64,000 bases of DNA, taken from positions 1,047,001 through 1,111,000 of the forward strand of contig NZ_FLRH01000004.1 in NCBI RefSeq assembly GCF_900089585.1, written 5' to 3'. The notes under the pieces are model-generated. The model did not search any database, had not been told where the DNA came from, and was given only the letters and a program-made list of their open reading frames with translations. Origin of the DNA: Micromonospora sediminicola (GTDB lineage: Bacteria; Actinomycetota; Actinomycetes; Mycobacteriales; Micromonosporaceae). Shown one piece after another: positions 56,644-63,261 of the stretch. Every line of letters starts with the position of its first letter. Position 1 is the first letter of the stretch. A program made the translations under genes and the position numbers.

Positions 56644-56811
56644 CCCGGCTGCCCGGCTGCCCGGCTGCCCGGCTGCCCGGCTGCCCGGCTGCCCGGCTGC
56701 CCGGCTGCCCGGCTGCCCGGCTGCCCGGCTGCCCGGCTGCCCGGCTGCCCGGCTGCCCGGCTGCCCGGCTGCCCGGCTGCCCGGCTGCCCGGCTGCCCGG
56801 CTGCCCGGCTG
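56644..56811. repeat. 21 perfect tandem copies of the octamer CCCGGCTG
   Basis: The array is 168 bp with no variation, directly after the IclR-type gene's stop. Eight is not a multiple of three, so any reading frame through it gives the same LPGCPAAR-type peptide and copy-number change would shift frames, but no gene is affected. Perfect short repeats of this length usually vary between strains. The rest of 56642-57035 holds the two inverted repeats and the terminator listed separately, and no gene. Confidence 0.95.
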
Positions 56812-56812
56812 C

Positions 56813-56864
56813 AAGATCTTGGCACGAAAGGGCCCCTGGAGGGGCCGTTTCCTACCAAGATCTT
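56813..56864. repeat. Imperfect inverted repeat with AAGATCTTGG ends
   Basis: Perfect 10-bp ends AAGATCTTGG (56813-56822) and CCAAGATCTT (56855-56864) enclose a second paired block (GAAAGGGCCCCT with AGGGGCC-GTTTC). The whole can fold as one hairpin of about 52 bases. It may end the IclR-type gene's transcript and resembles dispersed GGGCCCC-core elements elsewhere in the window. Confidence 0.65.
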
Positions 56865-56899
56865 CGCTGTTCCCGGCGGCGGCAGCCGTCCCGCCCGTC

Positions 56900-56954
56900 G
56901 ATCAAGGAGTTTGCTTCGGATCGGGGCAGCCCGGGTGACGCAAACTCCTTGATC
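56900..56954. repeat. Inverted repeat GATCAAGGAGTTTGC, Micromonospora-type
   Basis: Perfect 15-bp arms (56900-56914 and 56940-56954) with a 25-base GC-rich centre. From memory, this arm sequence recurs between genes in Micromonospora genomes, so it is probably a dispersed repeat; only one copy is seen in this window. Confidence 0.7.
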
Positions 56955-56991
56955 AACGAGGAGGGACCGGGCCGGAGGGTAGACAGAATGG

Positions 56992-57029
56992 CGAACGGCC
57001 CGTCTCGCGGGAGCGAGACGGGCCGTTCG
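56992..57029 (-). terminator. Hairpin terminator of the first tRNA-Glu
   Basis: Perfect 16-bp arms CGAACGGCCCGTCTCG (56992-57007) and complement (57014-57029) with a 6-base loop, beginning six bases past the tRNA 3' end. Confidence 0.85.
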
Positions 57030-57035
57030 ATGACG

Positions 57036-57108
57036 TAGCCCCGACCGGATTCGAACCGGCGCTACCGCCTTGAGAGGGCGGCGTCCTGGGCCGCTAGACG
57101 ACGGGGCC
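57036..57108 (-). tRNA. tRNA-Glu (anticodon CTC)
   Basis: On the minus strand the sequence folds as a 73-base tRNA: acceptor GGCCCCG paired with CGGGGCT, D arm with GTCTAGC, anticodon stem CCGCC/GGCGG with loop CTCTCAA (anticodon CTC), and a T arm with GTTCGAATCC. CCA is not encoded. It is identical to the copy at 57261-57333. Confidence 0.95.
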
Positions 57109-57221
57109 AGGCACTTTTCCTGCTTCACCACCCTGCCGGGCGGTGTGGCAGTAGTCTAGCCGCACCGCGTTCGGCACCGCCGCGGGGGGTCACCCCCTGC
57201 GCTGCGCACCGAACAGCAGAA

Positions 57222-57251
57222 CAGCCCGCCCCCGGGAAGTGGGACGGGCTG
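57222..57251 (-). terminator. Hairpin after the second tRNA-Glu
   Basis: Arms CAGCCCGCCCC (57222-57232) and GGGACGGGCTG (57241-57251) pair with one mismatch around an 8-base loop, starting nine bases past the tRNA 3' end. Confidence 0.6.
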
Positions 57252-57260
57252 ACGGTGCTG

Positions 57261-57333
57261 TAGCCCCGACCGGATTCGAACCGGCGCTACCGCCTTGAGA
57301 GGGCGGCGTCCTGGGCCGCTAGACGACGGGGCC
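57261..57333 (-). tRNA. tRNA-Glu (anticodon CTC), second identical copy
   Basis: Same 73-base sequence as the tRNA at 57036-57108, with acceptor GGCCCCG, anticodon loop CTCTCAA and no encoded CCA. The two copies lie 225 bases apart, each followed by its own hairpin, but their flanks differ, so the duplication is either old or kept identical by gene conversion. Confidence 0.95.
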
Positions 57334-57348
57334 AGAACCTTCTTGCAC

Positions 57349-57371
57349 TCCGGCAGTGGTGAACTGCCGGA
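57349..57371 (-). terminator. Hairpin between tRNA-Gln and tRNA-Glu
   Basis: Perfect 9-bp arms TCCGGCAGT (57349-57357) and complement (57363-57371) with loop GGTGA. It could end tRNA-Gln transcription or be a processing signal in a shared precursor. Confidence 0.5.
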
Positions 57372-57408
57372 ATCCAGCGACCGGGGTTCTTGCGAACCCG
57401 CGGCTGCG

Positions 57409-57480
57409 CTGGGGTACCAGGACTCGAACCTAGACTAACTGAACCAGAATCAGTCGGGCTGCCAATTACCCCATACCCCA
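57409..57480 (-). tRNA. tRNA-Gln (anticodon CTG)
   Basis: On the minus strand a 72-base tRNA: acceptor TGGGGTA paired with TACCCCA, D arm with GGTAATTGGCA, anticodon stem ACTGA/TCAGT with loop TTCTGGT (anticodon CTG), and a T arm with GTTCGAGTCC. CCA is not encoded. It is the upstream member of the Gln-Glu-Glu cluster. Confidence 0.95.
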
Positions 57481-57586
57481 TTGGCCCCTTGCGGCGCCGG
57501 GAATGAACTTTACCCTCCCGGTGCCGACAGGCCAAATCCAACCCCCCGAACCACCCTTGACCTGCGGAAACGGGGCGTCGGACGGA

Positions 57587-58390
57587 TCAGGCGACGGGGA
57601 CCACGGGGTTGCTGAGTTCCCCGATCCCCTCGATCCGCACGGTGACCGTATCCCCGTCGGTGAGCGGGCTAACCCCCGCCGGCGTGCCGGTGAGCACCAC
57701 GTCGCCGGGAAGCAGCGTCATCACGTGCGAGATGTAGGACACCAGGCCCGGCACGTCGAAGACCATGTCCTTGGTCCGGCCGAGCTGGCGTACCTCCATC
57801 TCCTCCGGGTTGCGGCCCACCTCGCACCGGATCTCCAGGTCGGCCACGTCCAGCCCGGTGGTGATCCACGGACCGATGGGGCAGAACGAGTCGAAGCCCT
57901 TGGCCCGGGTCCACTGGCCGTCGGACCGCTGGAGGTCCCGCGCGGTGACGTCGTTGGCGCAGGTGTAGCCGAAGATGGCCCGCTCGGCGGCGGCCCGGTC
58001 GGCCCGGCGGGCGCCCGGCGCCCCGATCACCACGGCCAGCTCCGCCTCGTGCTCCACCTGCTTCGAGAAGATCGGCAGGCGGATGGCGTCCCGCGGACCG
58101 ATCACCGAGGTGGACGGCTTGAGGAAGAGCAGCGGCTCCTTGGGCACCTCGCTGCCGTGCTCGGCGGCGTGCTCGGCGTAGTTACGGCCGACACAGACCA
58201 CCTTGCTGGGCAGGATCGGCGACAGGAGCCGGACGTCGGAGAGCGCCCAGCGGGCGCCGGAGAACTGGATCTGCCCGAACGGGTGGCCCTCGATCTCGGC
58301 GATGGTCAGGCCCTGCGGCCCGGCCTCCGGTTCGCCCTCGACGACTCCGAACGACATTCCCTTGGCATGAGCGAAACGAGCGATACGCAC
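57587..58390 (-). CDS. Fumarylacetoacetate hydrolase-family protein
   Basis: The 267-residue product has the FAH fold: VVCVGRNYAEHAAEHGSEVP (about 64-83), PLLFLKPSTSVIGP, EHEAELAVVIG (metal Glu pair, about 113), GYTCANDVTARDLQ (about 141-154) and the C-terminal VLTGTPAGVSPLTDGDTV. Family members cleave or decarboxylate acylpyruvates (for example oxaloacetate decarboxylase or hydroxyhepta-diene-dioate isomerase); the substrate is not fixed. A homologue lies in the same leuCD neighbourhood in Mycobacterium, usually next to gltX. Confidence 0.9.
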   Translation of the reverse strand: MRIARFAHAKGMSFGVVEGEPEAGPQGLTIAEIEGHPFGQIQFSGARWALSDVRLLSPILPSKVVCVGRNYAEHAAEHGSEVPKEPLLFLKPSTSVIGPRDAIRLPIFSKQVEHEAELAVVIGAPGARRADRAAAERAIFGYTCANDVTARDLQRSDGQWTRAKGFDSFCPIGPWITTGLDVADLEIRCEVGRNPEEMEVRQLGRTKDMVFDVPGLVSYISHVMTLLPGDVVLTGTPAGVSPLTDGDTVTVRIEGIGELSNPVVPVA

Positions 58391-58547
58391 CTGGCCAATC
58401 TATCCCCGACACCGGCGGGTGGCGGCCGGTCCGGCCCGGCGCGGCCGGCCAGGGTACGCCGGATCACACCGGCCGGGGCGGGATTGCCGGCTTCGTACCC
58501 GCCCGGCGGGCCCCGGACCATAGCTTCGGGTCCGGAGGTTCGTTGGT

Positions 58548-59957
58548 ATGCCTGCATCGAGACGACACCACAGGACCCTGGCAGTGCTGGTGAACTGCCT
58601 CGGCGTCATCGCCGCCGTGCCCGCGCTGCCCCCGGCGGCGCCCCGGGCGACCGCCGCTCCCGCCCGACCGGCCCCACCGCCGGCCGCGGTCGCGGCGCCG
58701 GCCCGCCCGGCCGCGGCGGCCACCCCGATCCCGACCGGCGTCCCGGCGGTGCCGCCCGCGGTGCCGACCACCGGCCCGGCTCCGGTCCCGGCGTCGATGC
58801 CACCGGTGAGCGTGGCGGTGGGCGCGGCCGGCACGCCGACGCCGGGTTACCGGATCGAGGTGCGCAACGCCGCTACGACACCGGTCGAGACGCTGGTGCG
58901 GCAGGAGCTGCCGACCGGCTCCCGCGCCACCACCGTGACCGGCGGGGGCCGGGCCACCGGACCGGTCGGGGCGACCGCCGGCGAGGTCACCTGGCGGCTG
59001 CGGCTGCCGGCGCGGAGCACCACCACGCTGCACACCGCGCTCACGGTCACCGGTCCGGGCCGTTCGGTGACGGCCCCCACCTGCGTCTACGGCACCGACG
59101 GCACCCGCCCGTACGACTGCGCCACGGCGACCTGGGTGGGCGCGGCCACGGCGCCGGCGGCGCAGGTGACGGCGGCCCCGGCCTGGCGTCGTCCGCCGGT
59201 GCTGCTCGCCGCGTTCGCGGCGCTGCTGGTGCTCACCGGCGGCCTGCTCTGGTGGGTGGCGGCCCGGCGACGCCGCCGGCCCGCCGCGACGAGCGAGGGC
59301 ACGGTCGGGGCGTCGGGCACGACCGGGCCCCGACCGGCCGAACCGGTCGGGGCGGGCGGCCCGGAGGACCGGGGCACCGTCTACCCGCGCCCGGCGCTGC
59401 CCACGCCCGCCGTCCGACGTCGCCGGCCGCCGGTCTGGCTGGTGGTCGGCGTGGCCGCCGCGGTGCTGGCCGGCGTGGTCGGGGCGGCGGCGTGGACGGC
59501 CACGCAGCGGGTCGCCGCGATGGACACCACCAAGCAGCCGACCAGCGGCGCCTGGGTGGGCAGCAGCGTCACCGGCGCGCTGGGGGTGCCGTTGCGGGAG
59601 ACCGCGTTCGAGTTCACCGTCTACCGGATGAGCTGCGGCACGGGGGTGCTCCCGGCGGCGCCCGGCGGCGGGCGGCCGTGCCTGGCCACCGTGGGCGTGC
59701 GCAACCTCACGTCCGAGCAGCAGACGTGGCACGGTCAGTTGCAGCGCGCGTACCTGCCCGGCGGCAACTGGGTGGCCGCGGACGAGAACGCCACGCGGGT
59801 GGCGAACCTCGGCCGGGACGTGTTCGCCCAACCGGTGGCCGCCGGGCGGCGGGTGCTGCTGCCGCTGGTGTTCACCGTGCACGGCGGCGAGCCGCCGAAG
59901 CAGTTGGAGCTGCGCAGCGGGGTGTTCTCCGCCGGCGTGCGGGTGGACGTGGACTGA
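58548..59957 (+). CDS. Two-span membrane protein with Ala/Pro-rich exported N-terminal domain, unknown function
   Basis: The 469-residue product starts with a signal-like segment (LAVLVNCLGVIAAVPALPPA), an Ala/Pro linker and a beta domain (about 85-205, GYRIEVRNAATTPVETLVRQ, with a Cys pair). A span follows at about 221-240, then an Arg-rich cytoplasmic loop, a second span at about 300-323 (VWLVVGVAAAVLAGVVGAAA) and a C-terminal extracytoplasmic domain resembling DUF4352-like beta sandwiches (CLATVGVRNLTSEQQTW). No known family covers the whole. It is followed 34 bases later by the putative glycosylase gene. Confidence 0.75.
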   Translation: MPASRRHHRTLAVLVNCLGVIAAVPALPPAAPRATAAPARPAPPPAAVAAPARPAAAATPIPTGVPAVPPAVPTTGPAPVPASMPPVSVAVGAAGTPTPGYRIEVRNAATTPVETLVRQELPTGSRATTVTGGGRATGPVGATAGEVTWRLRLPARSTTTLHTALTVTGPGRSVTAPTCVYGTDGTRPYDCATATWVGAATAPAAQVTAAPAWRRPPVLLAAFAALLVLTGGLLWWVAARRRRRPAATSEGTVGASGTTGPRPAEPVGAGGPEDRGTVYPRPALPTPAVRRRRPPVWLVVGVAAAVLAGVVGAAAWTATQRVAAMDTTKQPTSGAWVGSSVTGALGVPLRETAFEFTVYRMSCGTGVLPAAPGGGRPCLATVGVRNLTSEQQTWHGQLQRAYLPGGNWVAADENATRVANLGRDVFAQPVAAGRRVLLPLVFTVHGGEPPKQLELRSGVFSAGVRVDVD

Positions 59958-59991
59958 CCGGGGTGCGGGCGGCGGTCGTACCCTGGGGTCC

Positions 59992-60963
59992 GTGACCGCC
60001 GCCCTCGCCCCCGCCGCCGTGCTCGACGCGGCCGACTGGCAGGCCCGCCGGCGCGCCCACGAGGAGCGGGTCGACGCCTGGCTGGCGCCGCACCTGGCGC
60101 GCCGCCGCACCGGGGTGAAGCATCCGGTGGAGGACTTCCTGTTCACCTACTACTCGCACCGCCCGGCGCAGTTGCGCCGCTGGCACCCGGGTGCGGGCGT
60201 GGCGCTGCGCGACGCCGACCCGGCCGGGTTCGGCCCGGACTACACCGCCGGCGCCGCCGGGCTCACCCTCGACACCGAGCGGGTACGCGCGCGGCGCGCC
60301 GAGTCGATCGACTGGATCCGTACGCTGCTGGCGGCGACCGCCGGTCGCCCGGCGCACCTGGGCTGCTTCGGCATGCACGAGTGGGCGATGGTCTACCGGC
60401 AGACGCAGGAGCAGGTGCGGCACAACGCCTGGCCGTTGCGGCTGAGCCCGGAGGCGACCGCGGCGGTGGTCGAGGAGCGTGGCGTGCGGTGCAGCCACTT
60501 CGACGCGTTCCGGTTCTTCACCGGCCCGGCCCGGCCGCTCAACGTGCTCCAACCGACCCGGGAGAGTCAGCACGCGCTGGAGCAGCCGGGCTGCCTGCAC
60601 GCCAACATGGATCTCTACAAGTGGGCGTACAAGCTCTCGCCGCTGGTGCCGTCGGAGCTGGTCGCGGACGCGTTCGCGCTGGCCCGGGAGATCCGCGTGC
60701 TGGACATGCGGGCCAGCCCGTACGACCTGGCGGACCTGGGCCACCCGCCGGTGCCGGTGGAGACCCCGGAGGGCCGGTCCGAGTACGCCGCCGCCCAGCG
60801 CGGCTTCGCCGAGCGGGCCGCCGGGCTGCGGTCCCGCCTGCTGGCCGCGCTGGACCGGGCGGCACCCGCCGGGGTCGGGGCGGCGCCGGCGCTTCGACGC
60901 CTCGGACTCAACCCTCCGGATGCCCCCGGTGTCGGGCCCACTCCGGCGCGAGGATCGACATGA
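59992..60963 (+). CDS. Conserved actinobacterial protein annotated as 3-methyladenine DNA glycosylase (putative)
   Basis: The 323-residue product has VKHPVEDFLFTYYSHRPAQL (about 40-59), GCFGMHEWAMVYRQTQEQVR (about 121-140), CSHFDAFRFFTGPARPLN (about 164) and QPGCLHANMDLYKWAYKLSP (about 201-220). These blocks belong to a conserved actinobacterial family that I recall being labelled 3-methyladenine DNA glycosylase; I see no helix-hairpin-helix or classical AlkA motif that proves it. The GTG start at 59992 lacks a strong ribosome site. Its last 56 bases overlap the 3' end of the convergent GNAT gene. Confidence 0.75.
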   Translation: MTAALAPAAVLDAADWQARRRAHEERVDAWLAPHLARRRTGVKHPVEDFLFTYYSHRPAQLRRWHPGAGVALRDADPAGFGPDYTAGAAGLTLDTERVRARRAESIDWIRTLLAATAGRPAHLGCFGMHEWAMVYRQTQEQVRHNAWPLRLSPEATAAVVEERGVRCSHFDAFRFFTGPARPLNVLQPTRESQHALEQPGCLHANMDLYKWAYKLSPLVPSELVADAFALAREIRVLDMRASPYDLADLGHPPVPVETPEGRSEYAAAQRGFAERAAGLRSRLLAALDRAAPAGVGAAPALRRLGLNPPDAPGVGPTPARGST

Positions 60964-61483
60964 CGGTGGCGTCCACCCAGCCGTCGCCGTCGCGCAGCAC
61001 CTGCCGCAGCGTCCCCTCGGCCACGAAGCCGACCTTCTCGTAGGCCCGCCGGGCGCGCGGGTTGAACGCGAACACCTCCAGCCCGACGCGGTGCAGGCCG
61101 AGCTGCTCGAAGCCGTAGCCGACGATCAGCCGGACCGCCTCGGTGCCGAGGCCCCGGTCCCGGCCGGCCGGCCCGATCAGGGTGCGGAAGTTGCAGCTCG
61201 CGTTGGCGCGGTCCCACTCGTTCAGCACCACCTCGCCGACGCAGCGCCCACTGGCGCGGTCGACCACGGCCAGGTCGAGCCGGTCGGTCTGGCTGTTGCG
61301 GGTGCCGTACCAGGCCCGCAGCCGGGTGTCGGGGAAGTCCTCCCCGGGCGGGCTCCCGGTCAGCCGGGCCACCTCCGGGTCGGCCAGGATCTCCGCCAGC
61401 GCGGGCAGGTCGTCGTCGTGGAACGGGCGCAGCAGCACACGCTCGCCGGTGAGCGTGGGCTTGACGGAGAAACCGGTCGGCAC
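60908..61483 (-). CDS. GNAT acetyltransferase, RimJ/RimL-like
   Basis: The 191-residue product has the RimJ/RimL layout: LTGERVLLRPFHDDDLPALA (about 11-30), CVGEVVLNEWD (about 85), the acetyl-CoA loop GRDRGLGTEAVRLIVGYGFE (about 107-126) and LEVFAFNPRARRAYEKVGFV (about 135-154). It may acetylate the N terminus of a ribosomal protein or a small molecule. The coding region overlaps the neighbouring convergent gene by 56 bases. Confidence 0.88.
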   Translation of the reverse strand: MPTGFSVKPTLTGERVLLRPFHDDDLPALAEILADPEVARLTGSPPGEDFPDTRLRAWYGTRNSQTDRLDLAVVDRASGRCVGEVVLNEWDRANASCNFRTLIGPAGRDRGLGTEAVRLIVGYGFEQLGLHRVGLEVFAFNPRARRAYEKVGFVAEGTLRQVLRDGDGWVDATVMSILAPEWARHRGHPEG

Positions 61484-61532
61484 GCGGGAAATTCTCCTGG
61501 CCGGCCGGCCGGCTGATCAACCGGGTTTCGGG

Positions 61533-61958
61533 TCAGTCACCGTCGACCCGACGGTCGCGCTTGCGCTGCGACTGCCGCTTCTTCTCGGCCAACCGGCGCT
61601 CCTTGGCGCCCCGTGACGGTCGGGTCGGGCGGCGCGGCTTCGGCGGCGGGGCGACCGCCTCGCGCAGCAGGGCGGCCATCCGCTCCCGGGCCGCCTCCCG
61701 GTTGGCCAGTTGCGCGCGGTGCTCGCTGGCCGCGACGGTCAGCACGCCGTCGACCAGCCGCCCGGCGAGCCGGGTCAGGGCCCGTTCCCGCAGCGACTCG
61801 GGCACGCTCGGCGAGCCGGCCAGGTCGAAGCTCAGCTCGACCCGCGAGTCGGTGGTGTTGACCCCCTGCCCGCCCGGCCCGGACGACCGGGAGAACCGCT
61901 CCCGCAGCTCGGCGGCGGGCACCACGAGCCGGTCGGTCACCCGCAGTCCGTCGTCCAC
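61533..61958 (-). CDS. arfB: Alternative ribosome-rescue factor ArfB (peptidyl-tRNA hydrolase, YaeJ)
   Basis: The 141-residue product is a class I release-factor-like domain with the catalytic GGQ in SRSSGPGGQGVNTTDSRVEL (about 24-43). It has a basic C-terminal tail (PSRGAKERRLAEKKRQSQRK) that enters the empty mRNA channel of stalled ribosomes. It frees peptides from non-stop complexes. Length and motif order are standard. Confidence 0.95.
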   Translation of the reverse strand: MDDGLRVTDRLVVPAAELRERFSRSSGPGGQGVNTTDSRVELSFDLAGSPSVPESLRERALTRLAGRLVDGVLTVAASEHRAQLANREAARERMAALLREAVAPPPKPRRPTRPSRGAKERRLAEKKRQSQRKRDRRVDGD

Positions 61959-61968
61959 GCCCCCGAGG

Positions 61969-62265
61969 CTAGCGCCCCGGACGGTGGCTCGGGGTGGGGG
62001 TTCCGGTCGGGGTGGGACTGGCCCGCTCCTCGTCCGAGCCGGACGCCGCGTACGCCGCCGCGCCGACCGTCAGCAGGGCGATCACAGCGATCTTGACGAT
62101 CACGCCACGGATCGCGGTCCAGGCGTTGCGCCGGGCGCCGGGCACGCTGGTCCGGATCGTCTGGTAGTCCTTCCAGCCGCGCTGGGCACGGGCGTACGAC
62201 GCGCCGACACCGGCGCCGATGACCAGGCCCACCACGAGGAGGGCCGCGATGACAGCTTGCTCCAC
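61969..62265 (-). CDS. Small membrane protein of unknown function
   Basis: The 98-residue product has two spans (about 4-23, VIAALLVVGLVIGAGVGASY, and about 55-73, IVKIAVIALLTVGAAAYAA) with a basic loop between them and a Ser/Pro/Thr tail. No family is recognised. An AT-rich patch upstream (62270-62310, GGATACT and AATATTAC on the minus strand) looks like a promoter. It lies 10 bases before the arfB start on the same strand, so the two may be co-transcribed. Confidence 0.7.
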   Translation of the reverse strand: MEQAVIAALLVVGLVIGAGVGASYARAQRGWKDYQTIRTSVPGARRNAWTAIRGVIVKIAVIALLTVGAAAYAASGSDEERASPTPTGTPTPSHRPGR

Positions 62266-62353
62266 CTCCGCCAGTATCCATACTCAGCGTAATATTTCCA
62301 TTGTCCGATGCTCCCACGCCGGATATCCGACAGTTCCGCGGCGTCTGCGCAGC

Positions 62354-63214
62354 TCAGCCGCCCCGACCGATGATGGTGTCGGCGGTCTGCTGGACCTGGT
62401 CGATCGGGATGGCGAAGCCGATGCCGATCGAGCCGTTCCCGTCGATGGTGGCGATGGCGGTGTTGACCCCGACCACCTCGCCGCGCGCGTTCACCAGCGG
62501 CCCACCGGAGTTGCCCGGGTTGATCGAGGCGTCGGTCTGCACCGCCGTGTGCCGGCCGTTGCCGATCCGCACCTGCCGGTTGAGCGCGCTGACGATACCG
62601 GCGGTGACGGTGCCGGCCAGCCCGAGCGGCGAGCCGACCGCGAGCACCGGCTCCCCCACCCGGGTCGAGTTCGCCTTCGCCAGCGGCAGCGGGGGCAGCC
62701 CGGCGGACGCCGGCACCTTGAGCACCGCGAGGTCGCTGCCCGGCTCCCGGCCCACCACCTCGGCGGGGAACCGACGCCCGTCCGAGGTCTCCACCGTCAC
62801 CGGCCCGGAGCCACCCCGGGCGAGGATGTGGTCGTTGGTGACGATGTGCTGTTCGTTGTCGATGGCGAAGCCGGACCCGGAGGCCCCGGCGCCGGACTTC
62901 CCGGCGACCATCACCGACACCACCCCGGGCACCGTCCGCCCGGCGGCGGTGACCAGCTCCGCCGGCACCGGCGCGGCCGAGGCCGCGGACGGGCCGGGCG
63001 CGCCCCGGTCGGCGGCCCAGGTGCCGGCCGCCGCGCCGGAGACGGTGGAGAGCGCCACCACCGCCGCCGCGCCCAGCAGCCGGCTCTGCCAGCTCCGCCG
63101 CCCCGCCCCCTGGTCGGGGCCGGCCCCGTCCCGGCGCCCGCGCCCGTCCGGGTCCAGCTCCGGCGAGACGAACCACGGACCGCGCGGCTCGCCGAGTCCG
63201 GTCTGCACTGCCAT
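62354..63214 (-). CDS. HtrA/DegP-like trypsin-family serine protease without PDZ domain
   Basis: The 286-residue product has a cytoplasmic N terminus (1-43), one span (about 46-66, LLGAAAVVALSTVSGAAAG) and a protease domain with His (IVTNDHIL), Asp (GSDLAVLKV) and Ser (DASINPGNSGGPLVNARGEV). The C terminus ends right after the protease domain, so no PDZ is present. It probably acts outside the membrane in envelope quality control. The ATG at 63214 has GAGGAG eight bases upstream. It lies 47 bases after the VWA gene on the same strand. Confidence 0.9.
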   Translation of the reverse strand: MAVQTGLGEPRGPWFVSPELDPDGRGRRDGAGPDQGAGRRSWQSRLLGAAAVVALSTVSGAAAGTWAADRGAPGPSAASAAPVPAELVTAAGRTVPGVVSVMVAGKSGAGASGSGFAIDNEQHIVTNDHILARGGSGPVTVETSDGRRFPAEVVGREPGSDLAVLKVPASAGLPPLPLAKANSTRVGEPVLAVGSPLGLAGTVTAGIVSALNRQVRIGNGRHTAVQTDASINPGNSGGPLVNARGEVVGVNTAIATIDGNGSIGIGFAIPIDQVQQTADTIIGRGG

Positions 63215-63261
63215 GCCTGGCTCCTCACGTGTCGTGCCGTCGTCCGGTCGTGGTGTGCGGA

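Noticed and set aside
56242..57131. Minus-strand frames through the octamer array (Ala/Gly/Gln/Pro repeats)
   Set aside because: Antisense to the IclR-type gene and generated by the 8-base repeat in every frame.
56900..57480. Integrated element at the tRNA cluster
   Set aside because: No integrase, no partial tRNA duplicate ending in a direct repeat, and the genes around it are conserved core genes.
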